From positions 81,522 to 145,521 of the IMG/VR virus record IMGVR_UViG_3300023049_000574: 64,000 nt of DNA. One strand, 5' to 3'. The notes beneath the pieces were generated by a model. The model saw only the letters and a program-made list of their open reading frames with translations, had not been told where the DNA came from and made no database searches. Made by a program: the position numbers and the translations under genes. Positions 9,080-16,672 of the stretch are shown here, piece after piece. Every line of letters starts with the position of its first letter. Position 1 is the first letter of the stretch. Source of the stretch: a virus.

Positions 9080-9832
9080 ATGAGAAAGATACTAGAATTC
9101 GAAGAAAAGGACTTAAAACCCACAAATAGCTTTAAATTAAACGATACTTTAAATCCCGATTTATGGGAAGACATGAATCTGAAACAAGAAGTCAGAGAAA
9201 AATTAATCGAAATAGCTAATGAGTTTATATCAATGATACACGGAGAATTCTCAGTAAGTGATATTTATTTCACAGGATCTTTAGCTTCTTATAATTGGAG
9301 TGAGTATTCAGACGTAGATATTCATGTAAAGATTGATTTCAGTGAGATTAATGATGATACCGAATTAGTAGAAGAATATTTGAAACTAGTAGCAAAGAAA
9401 TTCAATAATGGTTATGACATTTCAATATATAAATATGATGTTGAAATATATTTAGAAGATGTTTCTGAAGAAAGGGAACACGTGAATGGATTATATAGTA
9501 TTTTAAATGATAAGTGGGTAAAGAAAGCTTCGCCATTTGATCGTGAGATAGATGTTAAATTAGTTGAGGAAAAAGCGATCAATTTAATGGAACAAATTGA
9601 TGAACTCTTAGATAAAGATGAAAAGAATGAAATCGAGAAGGAAGAACTAATCGAAGAGATCAATAAGATTTGGCTTAAAATAAAAAAGTCTAGAAAAGAT
9701 GGGATCAGTTCCCCTGACGGTGATCTATCTATTGGTAATCTAGTATTTAAATATCTTAGAAGAAATGAATATATTTCTAAGATCATAGGAGTCAAAAAGG
9801 AAGTAGTAGAAGCTAAGTATAGCTTAGACTAA
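9080..9832 (+). CDS. Nucleotidyltransferase-fold (MNT/DNA polymerase beta-like) protein, 250 aa
   Basis: The catalytic signature of the pol-beta superfamily is intact: TGSLASYNWSEYSDVDIHV, with G66-S67 and metal-binding D78 and D80, followed by a third acidic position in YDVEIYLED (about 119-126). The C-terminal half is helical and charged. Such proteins transfer a nucleotide to RNA, protein or a small molecule; the substrate cannot be told. Related proteins occur in T4-like phages. The first residues, MRKILEFEE, loosely resemble the head-targeting-like tag of other genes here. The start is fixed by the motif at 9065-9075. Confidence 0.8.
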   Translation: MRKILEFEEKDLKPTNSFKLNDTLNPDLWEDMNLKQEVREKLIEIANEFISMIHGEFSVSDIYFTGSLASYNWSEYSDVDIHVKIDFSEINDDTELVEEYLKLVAKKFNNGYDISIYKYDVEIYLEDVSEEREHVNGLYSILNDKWVKKASPFDREIDVKLVEEKAINLMEQIDELLDKDEKNEIEKEELIEEINKIWLKIKKSRKDGISSPDGDLSIGNLVFKYLRRNEYISKIIGVKKEVVEAKYSLD

Positions 9833-10192
9833 TTCGTTTAACTTTTTATCTCTAATAAGCTGTTTTAAATTATCACCATTTTTTATACCAAGATCAGCAT
9901 ATCTATTTTTAACAATACGTATTTTATTATCTATAATTCTAATAAAAAGAGTAGCACCATATAACAACTCTAAGCCACCACGGTCTATTATACGCTCTTC
10001 GGTTTGATATATAGTTGTATAAAAAAGGGTATTATCATCGCTTCTAACTTCTTTTGTGGTAGTCCGCATTGTAGTTTCGATATCAACTACATTGTCAATA
10101 TTAAACCGATGGAAAAGGTATCTGATGTTTTCTATCATATTCTCTTCTTTATAAGAATCATCATTTGTTGATATAACTATTTTATTCGGCAT
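9824..10192 (-). CDS. Unknown protein with C-terminal I-x-x-L tail, 122 aa
   Basis: This is the last gene of a three-gene leftward operon (MarC, membrane protein, this gene); it overlaps the upstream gene by 11 bases, so translation is likely coupled. It is an alpha/beta protein without signal peptide. The C-terminus, RDKKLNELV, fits the tail [RK]-[DE]-x-x-[IL]-[DN]-x-[IL] shared by many small proteins in this window. The function is not recognised. Confidence 0.65.
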   Translation of the reverse strand: MPNKIVISTNDDSYKEENMIENIRYLFHRFNIDNVVDIETTMRTTTKEVRSDDNTLFYTTIYQTEERIIDRGGLELLYGATLFIRIIDNKIRIVKNRYADLGIKNGDNLKQLIRDKKLNELV

Positions 10193-10616
10193 CTTCTAAT
10201 ATTTCGTCTATAATATTATCTCTCTTTACCACAGTATCATATTTATGCCATGATATATTAGATGGCAACATTACAACTTCATTTTGCTCTATATCTGAGA
10301 AAATCATTGTTGTTTTATAAAAACTATATTTAGACGCAGTTTCTGTGTATCCCTCACTTATATGATTAATATCCTTACTATTTATTCTACCATAATCATA
10401 CTTATTCAGTTGTTTTATGAATATTGAATATCTTTGGTAGATAATGAAAGCGATACCTAAATTTATAAGCAGGTTAAAAATACTAATATAGGCAAAACTT
10501 GTAAGTAAAAATATTATACCTATTGTAGTAGATATTAAAAAAACTATCATAAGGTCGTCTAATAACAACCCTATGATAGCTTTTTTATCTTTTATATCTA
10601 AGTCTTTAAACCGCAT
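10182..10616 (-). CDS. Two-helix membrane protein with C-terminal IDEIL tail, 144 aa
   Basis: Two long hydrophobic helices (about 18-38 and 42-60) form a hairpin near the N-terminus, followed by a soluble domain. The end is VKRDNIIDEILEDAE, a good match to the recurring C-terminal tail. The codons for the last residues also contain the ATG of the next gene. The gene overlaps the MarC gene by 11 bases. A cytoplasmic-domain membrane protein of unknown role; context suggests it works with MarC. Confidence 0.7.
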   Translation of the reverse strand: MRFKDLDIKDKKAIIGLLLDDLMIVFLISTTIGIIFLLTSFAYISIFNLLINLGIAFIIYQRYSIFIKQLNKYDYGRINSKDINHISEGYTETASKYSFYKTTMIFSDIEQNEVVMLPSNISWHKYDTVVKRDNIIDEILEDAE

Positions 10617-11217
10617 GGATAGCCTGATTTACTTCTTCTATACTTAATATGACATTATATAAGAACATCTTAACACCAATGGCGATGATAATAATACCGA
10701 AAATTCTTTCGATCAAATTAATACCAACTACTCCAAGTTTTCTTTTTAACCAATCTGCTGATTTCAACACAAGAAATATGATAATAGAATTTATTAAAAT
10801 TCCTGTAACAATTTCGATATCTTGGTATTCTGCTCTCATGGATATGATTACGGACAATGTGCCTGGTCCTGCAATGAGAGGAAAAGCAATCGGAAACACC
10901 GTAGCATTAGTAGCTTGTTTTTTAGTTTGTTTATTAGGACTTGACCCAACATCAATTACCATCTGCAGACCAAACCAACAGATGAGTAAAGCCCCCGCAA
11001 CACCAAAGTGGTGTGCATCTACACCCAATAGATTAAATATTGTTTTACCGAAGAAAAGAAACACGATCATTATTATAGTGGAGATAAGTGTTCCTCTGAA
11101 AGAATTGATATGACCTCCGTTGTCTTCTCTTAGTTTAATTATCAGTGGTATGTTGCCAAGCATGTCAATCACAGCAAAGAGAGTAATAGCAATAGTAGCG
11201 ATGTTAACGTAGTTCAT
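10606..11217 (-). CDS. MarC-family (UPF0056) integral membrane protein, 203 aa
   Basis: Six hydrophobic helices and the family signature FPIAFPLIAGPGTLSVIIS (central) identify the MarC/NAAT group, inner-membrane proteins of uncertain transport function. I chose the ATG at 11217 (MNYVNIATIAITLFAV) rather than an upstream one, because this places the first membrane helix at the N-terminus as in the family and leaves a 70-base divergent promoter region before the gene at 11288. Length is near the usual 200-220 residues. It heads a leftward three-gene operon. MarC is rarely carried by phages. Confidence 0.85.
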   Translation of the reverse strand: MNYVNIATIAITLFAVIDMLGNIPLIIKLREDNGGHINSFRGTLISTIIMIVFLFFGKTIFNLLGVDAHHFGVAGALLICWFGLQMVIDVGSSPNKQTKKQATNATVFPIAFPLIAGPGTLSVIISMRAEYQDIEIVTGILINSIIIFLVLKSADWLKRKLGVVGINLIERIFGIIIIAIGVKMFLYNVILSIEEVNQAIHAV

Positions 11218-11287
11218 TTTATTCTTATATAATATTAGGCGCAAAATTGCGTGGCAAAGATAAGAATTAATTTTAAATATATATGGT

Positions 11288-11974
11288 ATGATTAGTTTAA
11301 AAGAAGTAGATAACACATTAAAAATATTATTTAGTGAAGCCAAGGTATTATCGTTTGATTCAGTATATGAATTATCCGAAGATAAAAAATATTATAAATT
11401 AGTATTTTCACTACATAATTTAGAAGTAGAAATGAGTGATACTATCGATACTACTATTTTACATACTAAGTTTATATTTAGAACAGATTTAGAAAAAACT
11501 AAACTAGTTGAAAATAGTTTTTGGTATCTTAAAGATATCGATTGTTCTTATGTAAAAAAGAATTTTGATACTAACGATGACTTAATCGATGTATTAGAAG
11601 AAATTATCAATGAGGATAACTTCGGGGAAGATATGTCAAACCTATCTAATTTTATATCAGAAGCACCTTCTAGTAGTATAAATGATTTTCTAAGTCAAGT
11701 AGAGTATAGTTTATTTTCAGTAACTACTGTGATGTATAACCCATCTCTTAAATTAGCACCGTGTCAAGAAATGACATTTGATTTTGATATTACATTAAAT
11801 AATGGAGAACATATAATTAAATTGAGTATAGAGAAGGTAGATTCAACAGATGTATTTAAGTTTTATTACCACTTATCTGATACAGTAGAAGAAATAGATG
11901 TTGATGATATTAGCCAACTTGCACAAACTATTGGTGATCATTTAATTTTACTTTTCAATAAATATCTGAAATAA
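11288..11974 (+). CDS. Unknown protein, 228 aa
   Basis: The start follows a variant of the late-type element (TTTTAAATATATA-TGGT-ATG). The sequence alternates beta-strand-like segments with acidic loops; two similar halves (about 15-80 and 130-210) each run from a cytosolic-type strand set to a hydrophobic helix, hinting at an internal duplication. No catalytic motif, signal peptide or membrane segment is visible. The function is not recognised. Confidence 0.65.
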   Translation: MISLKEVDNTLKILFSEAKVLSFDSVYELSEDKKYYKLVFSLHNLEVEMSDTIDTTILHTKFIFRTDLEKTKLVENSFWYLKDIDCSYVKKNFDTNDDLIDVLEEIINEDNFGEDMSNLSNFISEAPSSSINDFLSQVEYSLFSVTTVMYNPSLKLAPCQEMTFDFDITLNNGEHIIKLSIEKVDSTDVFKFYYHLSDTVEEIDVDDISQLAQTIGDHLILLFNKYLK

Positions 11975-12017
11975 TTAAACTATCTTTACAAACTATTATA
12001 TAACATTAAAAAGAATT

Positions 12018-12269
12018 ATGTTTAGTATTCAATTTGATCACACAGTTGACGTAGATATTTGTATGACAGATATCATAGGAAATTTAAATAGCTTTAGTAG
12101 AAGTAACCTGATGGAATTAAAATCCGAAATAGAAGACGAAATAGGTGGTGTATATGTTCCTACATTAAATAGGAACGATAACACTATCGAAAACGAAGAA
12201 AAAATTAAGTTTTTAGTTGATAATATTTGGAATATCGACTTAAAAGATCTAGAAACTATTAAAAAATAA
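12018..12269 (+). CDS. Small acidic protein, 83 aa
   Basis: It is a short helical protein with two parts: a possible strand-rich N-terminus (MFSIQFDHTVDVDICMTD) and a helical C-terminal half (NEEKIKFLVDNIWNIDLKDLETIKK). It is followed after 5 bases by another small gene on the same strand, so it probably belongs to the run of small genes at 12.0-13.7 kb. No family is recognised. Confidence 0.55.
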   Translation: MFSIQFDHTVDVDICMTDIIGNLNSFSRSNLMELKSEIEDEIGGVYVPTLNRNDNTIENEEKIKFLVDNIWNIDLKDLETIKK

Positions 12270-12274
12270 AAAAT

Positions 12275-12469
12275 ATGAGTTATTGTATTGTAAAAATCAT
12301 GGAAAATAAAGATGGAGGTAGACCTATCCATCACATCATTATTGATAGCATGGCTGAGGTAATGGAATTCACCGAAGAGGAAACGGCTAAGACCTATAAA
12401 GATTTATTGGAAGCTAATTCAGATTCAGGTCATAAATATGTAGTAAAGAAAATTGGGGAAGCAAAATAA
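12275..12469 (+). CDS. Small protein, 64 aa
   Basis: The product starts MSYCIVKIMENKDGGRPIHHI and has a beta-strand, then a helical region (FTEEETAKTYKDLLEANSD) and a closing strand (HKYVVKKIGEAK), a simple beta-alpha-beta layout. Its 3' end overlaps the next gene by 17 bases. The function is not recognised. Confidence 0.55.
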   Translation: MSYCIVKIMENKDGGRPIHHIIIDSMAEVMEFTEEETAKTYKDLLEANSDSGHKYVVKKIGEAK

Positions 12470-12734
12470 AGAATCAGATATAAGTATAGGAGATATAGTT
12501 AACCTTAATAGGGAGCTAGATAATATCTATATTGATTGGGGAGGCGAAACACCCAAAGACATTAAAGTGATTGATATCAAAAACTATAAAGGTATCACAG
12601 TGGCTATCATTGATAAAGAGTATACGAGATCTGATAATGAGAAGTCGAATGAAATTTCGATTGATTTTTTAGTTAAAGATGTAGTAGAAACAAGAAATAA
12701 TTTCATTGATAATCTTTTGGACGAAGAAGAATAA
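12453..12734 (+). CDS. Small protein with C-terminal IDNLL tail, 93 aa
   Basis: A beta-rich domain (SIGDIVNLNREL, KVIDIKNYKGITVAIIDKEY) resembles a small SH3-like barrel. It ends NNFIDNLLDEEE, matching the recurring C-terminal tail. The start overlaps the previous gene by 17 bases, which suggests coupled translation. The function is unknown. Confidence 0.6.
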   Translation: MGKQNKESDISIGDIVNLNRELDNIYIDWGGETPKDIKVIDIKNYKGITVAIIDKEYTRSDNEKSNEISIDFLVKDVVETRNNFIDNLLDEEE

Positions 12735-12738
12735 TTAT

Positions 12739-12746
12739 TATATTTG
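12739..12746 (+). promoter_or_regulatory. Bacteroidota-type -7 promoter box (TATATTTG)
   Basis: TATATTTG fits the TAnnTTTG -7 consensus of Bacteroidota housekeeping promoters. It lies just beyond the stop of the previous gene and 16 bases before the ATG at 12763, so the small gene and the metallophosphatase behind it would start here. Confidence 0.55.
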
Positions 12747-12762
12747 CAGAAACTACATAACT

Positions 12763-12948
12763 ATGAACGAAAGAGAATTGAGAAAACTAGAAAGTAGAAT
12801 CAGAAAAAACATGAGAGATATCAAAAGTGGTGAAACAACACCCAAGGAAAGTGGTATCGGAACTAAAATGAATATTCTGAAAAAATACGATGAAGCTCTT
12901 TTCGAAAAAATCATAGTTGAGTACAAAGAAATTTTAACAACCAAATGA
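12763..12948 (+). CDS. Small basic helical protein, 61 aa
   Basis: I place the start at the ATG at 12763 (MNERELRKLESRIRKNMRDI), after the TATATTTG box, instead of an in-frame ATG upstream within the preceding gene. The sequence is strongly helical and basic with alternating Arg/Lys and Glu, suggesting a coiled coil or nucleic-acid contact. The stop overlaps the start of the metallophosphatase by 4 bases, so the two are probably translated together. No family is recognised. Confidence 0.6.
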   Translation: MNERELRKLESRIRKNMRDIKSGETTPKESGIGTKMNILKKYDEALFEKIIVEYKEILTTK

Positions 12949-13535
12949 GCTTTTACGTAAACCCATTCGAACGAATTGATCATCAAGATGTATTTTTTAC
13001 ATCTGATATCCACATTGGTCATCAAAATGTTATAGGGTTCGATAGTAGACCCTTTAAAGACCTCGATGAGATGCATGAAGAAATGATCATCAGATGGAAC
13101 TATAAAGTCCCATCTGATGCTATTGTATATCTCGTTGGGGATGTTTCTTATAGGTGTAATAACATGGGCTTAGTTAAAGATATCATGAAGCAACTAAATG
13201 GGGATATTCGCCTTATTTTAGGAAACCATGATAGAATGAAGGAAATGGCTAAATTGGGTGTTTTCTCTGATATTCAGAGTTATAAAAGATTAGAGATATT
13301 ACATGATGATGGCAATAATGGAGATCGTCAAGATGTTGTATTATGTCATTACCCGATACTTTCTTGGGATAAAGAATTCCACGGGGCAATTCATTTACAT
13401 GGTCACTGTCACCAAAACCTTAAAGATAAATACCCTTGGTATTACGAGGAAAATAAAGTGATCGATGTCGGATGTATGGGTCACAATTACGAACCCATCT
13501 CTTATCAAGAGGTGAAAAAATTAATTATAGTATGA
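12945..13535 (+). CDS. Calcineurin-like metallophosphoesterase, 196 aa
   Basis: All five metal-binding blocks of the family are present in order: SDIHIGH (D21, H23), GDVS (D66), GNHDR (N94, H95), CHYP (H135) and HGHCH (H154, H156). These residues hold a di-metal centre that hydrolyses phosphomonoesters or diesters. The size is typical of the short, single-domain phage and bacterial members, whose substrates (nucleotides, RNA or cyclic nucleotides) differ; none can be assigned here. It overlaps both neighbours by 4 bases. A role in clearing nucleotide signals is possible but unproven. Confidence 0.9.
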   Translation: MSFYVNPFERIDHQDVFFTSDIHIGHQNVIGFDSRPFKDLDEMHEEMIIRWNYKVPSDAIVYLVGDVSYRCNNMGLVKDIMKQLNGDIRLILGNHDRMKEMAKLGVFSDIQSYKRLEILHDDGNNGDRQDVVLCHYPILSWDKEFHGAIHLHGHCHQNLKDKYPWYYEENKVIDVGCMGHNYEPISYQEVKKLIIV

Positions 13536-13690
13536 TATATTTATTAGGCATTGGAACATTTTTATTTATTATCCTATTCATTTATTTACTAATAGGGAAT
13601 GCTTATAAGAGAGGAAAAAGAGATGTTCTTGATAAACTATACAGAAACGGGGAGATATCTTCTCACATCAAAGGACATTATAATAGGTAA
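13532..13690 (+). CDS. Single-pass membrane microprotein, 52 aa
   Basis: The start ATG overlaps the stop of the metallophosphatase (ATGA), which is why I prefer it to an earlier in-frame ATG. Residues 1-22 (MIYLLGIGTFLFIILFIYLL) form one membrane helix, followed by a basic cytoplasmic tail (KRGKRDVLDKLYRNGEISSH). Small phage membrane proteins of this type can be holins, superinfection-exclusion factors or anchors; nothing here decides between them. Confidence 0.6.
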   Translation: MIYLLGIGTFLFIILFIYLLIGNAYKRGKRDVLDKLYRNGEISSHIKGHYNR

Positions 13691-13733
13691 GCCTTAAAAG
13701 TTAGGTTATTTAATGTTTACTCAGTTTATGATA

Positions 13734-14222
13734 TTAAACTATTCTTAATATACCTTCTTTGATTACGTTGATATTTCTATCACTATCAGGTAAGAAAAGG
13801 AATGAATTCATTCTATTCAAAGGTGCTTCAATAGCATTGAATCCTAGTTCAATTAAAGTTTCATTCACATCAAGTTCTTCTCGTTCTAAATAAGCTATGA
13901 AGCTTTTTCCCCCCATATCTTTGTTTTCTTCTAAAGATTCAGCTAAATATTCTTGATCCATATCTCTTAATTTATCGATAACAGATTCTACATTATTTAT
14001 ATCCCCAAAATAGTGTAAACTATTAAGTGGTTCAATAAGCTCTATTCTATATAGATTAGCACCATATTCAGAAGCAGCTTCCTTTGAGTTAGTAATATAT
14101 ATACCATCTCCTAAAAACTTAGATTCGCCACTGGTTTTAGGCATCTGTTTTAACTCAGATAAATCTTTATCTGTTCCATGGTAATACCTTTCTTGATTAT
14201 TATACTCTTTAATAAATTTCAT
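13734..14222 (-). CDS. ADP-ribosyltransferase-fold protein with head-targeting-like tag, 162 aa
   Basis: YYHGT (Y14, H15, G16, T17) and LGDGIYITNSKEAASEYG (about 38-54) fit the ART/PARP fold, in which the His-Gly binds NAD and G.G.Y.T precedes a helix with A..Y. A catalytic Glu cannot be fixed with certainty; NAIEAPLN (about 129-136) is a candidate. The N-terminus MKFIKEYNNQ resembles the tag found on about twenty proteins in this window. A late-type element (TTTATATATA, 4-base gap, ATG) precedes it on the minus strand. By analogy with T4 Alt it could be packaged and injected to modify host proteins; that is inference. Confidence 0.7.
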   Translation of the reverse strand: MKFIKEYNNQERYYHGTDKDLSELKQMPKTSGESKFLGDGIYITNSKEAASEYGANLYRIELIEPLNSLHYFGDINNVESVIDKLRDMDQEYLAESLEENKDMGGKSFIAYLEREELDVNETLIELGFNAIEAPLNRMNSFLFLPDSDRNINVIKEGILRIV

Positions 14223-14226
14223 ACAG

Positions 14227-14237
14227 TATATATAAAC
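14227..14237 (-). promoter_or_regulatory. Late-type start element before the ART-like gene
   Basis: Read on the minus strand this is a TTTATATATA-type copy, 4 bases (CTGT) from the ATG at 14222. It matches the recurring TTTAATATATA-N4-ATG pattern. Confidence 0.5.
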
Positions 14238-14265
14238 TTTTTGGTCTTTTTAAAATATATGTTAT

Positions 14266-14679
14266 ATGGATGAAAATAAAATCAAAGAACACCCCGATTT
14301 TAAAATGTACGTAGATAATAACGATGGAATAGAAGATCCTAATTTATTAGATTTTTGCTTAAAAACAGCAGACTACTTACTTAAAGTTCCTTACGTTGAT
14401 ACTAATGGTTATTTTAAAATGCGGGCTACCGAAAACGGAGAAGAAGTAACTAAAACGATATACAAAGAGACTAAAGAGTTTGATGATTACACACAACTAT
14501 TAGAATATGCGCTAAACATATGTGAAAAAAATTACTTCGTGTTACACAATTTAAGTGGTAATAAGTTGAGTTACTTCACAATCGATGGTAATGTTACTTT
14601 CCCCAAACCAATGGAAAACAGAGATGCGGAAGCAGTAGTTAAACAAGTACACAGAAATAATATTATATCACAGATATGA
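14266..14679 (+). CDS. Unknown protein, 137 aa
   Basis: A helical, acidic protein without signal peptide or membrane segment. It overlaps the DNA methyltransferase gene by 4 bases (ATGA), so it is probably its translation partner. The sequence contains a short ENGEEVTKTIYKETKEF segment and a C-terminal strand region (LSYFTIDGNVTFPKP). No domain is recognised; a regulatory or specificity role for the methyltransferase is possible from context only. Confidence 0.6.
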   Translation: MDENKIKEHPDFKMYVDNNDGIEDPNLLDFCLKTADYLLKVPYVDTNGYFKMRATENGEEVTKTIYKETKEFDDYTQLLEYALNICEKNYFVLHNLSGNKLSYFTIDGNVTFPKPMENRDAEAVVKQVHRNNIISQI

Positions 14680-15425
14680 GAAACACTATTATACACGGGG
14701 ATTGTTTGTTATATATGAAGGCAATCAAAGATAACTCTATTGATGCTATTATATGTGACCTTCCTTATGGAACTACAAATTGTAAATGGGATAGTTTAAT
14801 CGATCTCGATAAATTATGGGAACAATATAAAAGAATAGCTAAGGATCATTGTCCTATCGTTCTATTTGCTCAAACTCCATTCGATAAAGTATTGGGAGCA
14901 TCTAATTTAAAGATGCTTAGATATGAATGGATATGGGAAAAGACACAAGCTACGGGTCATTTAAATGCTAAGAAAATGCCTATGAAAGCACATGAGAATA
15001 TATTGGTGTTTTATAAAAAATTACCTGTGTATAACCCTGTAATGACACACGGACATACTAGAAAAGTAAGTAGTGCTAAGAATAGAGCAGCTTGTATTGA
15101 GAGAAGAAACGACACTGATAATATTTACAACAATGAATATTCTGATAAGATAAATGATTACGATAGTACATCTAGATACCCAAGAAGTGTGATTACCTTT
15201 CCTACGGATAAACAGACATCTAACTTACATAAGACACAAAAACCATTAGCTCTCTTAGAATACTTAGTAAAGACGTACACAAATGAGGGCGATTTAGTAT
15301 TGGATAATACTGCAGGTAGTGGTACTACGGGATTGGCTTGTAAAAATCTAAATAGGGATTACATCTTAATAGAGAAAGAAGAAGAGTATGTTGATATAAT
15401 TACTGATCGGTTAAATGAAGGATAA
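14676..15425 (+). CDS. DNA methyltransferase (N4-cytosine/N6-adenine type), 249 aa
   Basis: The catalytic motif IV is CDLPYG (D28, P30, Y31; DPPY-like) and the AdoMet-binding motif I is DNTAGSGTTGLAC (AGSG 213-216). Motif IV precedes motif I, so it has the order of the beta class of amino-methyltransferases (as in many phage and CcrM-like enzymes). The middle part holds the target-recognition region (about 110-190). There is no restriction endonuclease nearby, so it is probably an orphan enzyme that protects phage DNA or marks it. The length is typical. Confidence 0.9.
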   Translation: MRNTIIHGDCLLYMKAIKDNSIDAIICDLPYGTTNCKWDSLIDLDKLWEQYKRIAKDHCPIVLFAQTPFDKVLGASNLKMLRYEWIWEKTQATGHLNAKKMPMKAHENILVFYKKLPVYNPVMTHGHTRKVSSAKNRAACIERRNDTDNIYNNEYSDKINDYDSTSRYPRSVITFPTDKQTSNLHKTQKPLALLEYLVKTYTNEGDLVLDNTAGSGTTGLACKNLNRDYILIEKEEEYVDIITDRLNEG

Positions 15426-15887
15426 TTTATAATAACCTTCATTATCTTTTAATACTTCTATGATTTGATCATTCAGATCGCCTTTGATTTCTATGATTCT
15501 AGGATTTCTATCAGTTGGTGTAATATGACCGAAAGGAACATCAAAGTATTTACCATATACTAATGTATCATCTATATGAAAACTAAGCTTGTGTTTATTA
15601 CAATACTTTGCCTTTGTTTCATTCCAAGTATTATCATCGATCCAAAAGCGTCCATTTTCGTCTGTCCACATTTCAGTATCTTTATTTTTATGATATTCTA
15701 ATATAGAAAAGATGTGATCATATTCAACATCATATCCTTTGAGTTCTGTTTTAATAGAACCATCGATAAGAGATCCCGTTAAGATATGGATCTCATAGTT
15801 TAGTTTCCTAAACTGCTTGATTATTTTTGAAAATAACTGAGGGTTCTGATCAATAACCCCATGTATATCGAATCCTATTTTGTTCAT
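15411..15887 (-). CDS. HAD-like hydrolase-fold protein with altered motif I, 158 aa
   Basis: The N-terminus GFDIHGVID fits HAD motif I with nucleophile D7, but the second Asp, the general acid/base of phosphatases, is replaced by His (H9). Motif II is LTGS (T37-G38-S39) and motif IV is HIDDT (D106, D107). A HAD member with DxH at motif I may be a nucleotidase with altered activity or a binding protein. It is convergent with the methyltransferase, with a 15-base overlap. Sequences of this kind occur in other phages as 5'-nucleotidase or polynucleotide phosphatase-like proteins. Confidence 0.75.
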   Translation of the reverse strand: MNKIGFDIHGVIDQNPQLFSKIIKQFRKLNYEIHILTGSLIDGSIKTELKGYDVEYDHIFSILEYHKNKDTEMWTDENGRFWIDDNTWNETKAKYCNKHKLSFHIDDTLVYGKYFDVPFGHITPTDRNPRIIEIKGDLNDQIIEVLKDNEGYYKLSFI

Positions 15888-15907
15888 ATTAGCAAATGTA
15901 ATGATTT

Positions 15908-16378
15908 TTAATTACCCGATTCGATTTCTTCTAATATTTTTGTCAATTTAAAATCCCTAGATTTCATAGTTGTTTGTGTACCAAATAGATTCTTATTAAC
16001 AACTAATCTTTGATTGCCTCCCTTTGTTAGATAAATAAAGGCTAACCACACATTATCAATAGCATATATTTCCTTTAATTTAGAAACCCTTGGGGATATT
16101 TTATCACAGGCTAATAATAGTTTTTTATCATCTGTCCTATATCGATGGAAGAAAGGGTCTAAAGATAGATCATTATCAATAGTAATACCCTGTGATGGTT
16201 GACCGTTTGCACTGAATAAAATTTCAGCGTTATCATAATCTAAACAGACTAGGCTATCTTGCCAAGATATCTTATCTCCAATTCCCAATTTCTTTCCTAT
16301 CATTTTATAATAGGATGGGGAAATAAGAAAATACTTATTTCTGAAACTATCTATTTCTTCGTGTATTATGAAATTCAT
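15908..16378 (-). CDS. Unknown protein, 156 aa
   Basis: I set the start at the ATG at 16378 (MNFIIHEEIDSFRNKYF), which leaves a 36-base divergent region before the gene at 16415; the longer reading would begin with a Cys/Phe-rich stretch that overlaps it. The protein is alpha/beta with no motif I recognise. The end, SRDFKLTKILEEIESGN, is a looser version of the recurring R-D-x-x-I-x-x-I-L tail. Confidence 0.6.
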   Translation of the reverse strand: MNFIIHEEIDSFRNKYFLISPSYYKMIGKKLGIGDKISWQDSLVCLDYDNAEILFSANGQPSQGITIDNDLSLDPFFHRYRTDDKKLLLACDKISPRVSKLKEIYAIDNVWLAFIYLTKGGNQRLVVNKNLFGTQTTMKSRDFKLTKILEEIESGN

Positions 16379-16414
16379 ATAATAATATATAAGATATACA
16401 AAAATAGTAAAAAA

Positions 16415-16672
16415 ATGGAACACATAAAAACATTTGAAGCACTTTCTAGAGATATGTCGATAAGACAACTTAAAAATGTTTCTAACCAACTAGGTAATAT
16501 TGATGTTGGTAAAAGAGTATCAGACGCTAGTTTTGCTAATGCACTTAACACTAAAAGAAACATGGCTGATACGTATATTCAAAGTTACAGCGATTACTTA
16601 AAAGAACCATTCTCGGTAAACCAAAACAGAAAGCCGTGGAATGATCGTAAGAAAAAAAGCAAGAAAAAATAA
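16415..16672 (+). CDS. Small tagged basic protein, 85 aa
   Basis: The N-terminus MEHIKTFEALSRDM resembles the head-targeting-like tag (M-x-x-I-K-T-F-E). The remainder is helical and ends in a Lys/Arg cluster (NDRKKKSKKK), which suits DNA binding. The stop overlaps the next start (TAATG). A small basic, tagged protein is what one expects of a DNA-associated internal head protein; this is inference. The start at 16415 fits the A/T-rich upstream context and the tag. Confidence 0.6.
   Translation: MEHIKTFEALSRDMSIRQLKNVSNQLGNIDVGKRVSDASFANALNTKRNMADTYIQSYSDYLKEPFSVNQNRKPWNDRKKKSKKK

Noticed and set aside
9412-9795. Minus-strand frame of 127 codons, Ser-rich
   Set aside because: Shadow of the nucleotidyltransferase gene on the plus strand, whose motif is clear.
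10649-11113. Plus-strand frame of 154 codons with hydrophobic stretches
   Set aside because: Antisense of the MarC-family gene; hydrophobicity mirrors the membrane helices on the other strand.
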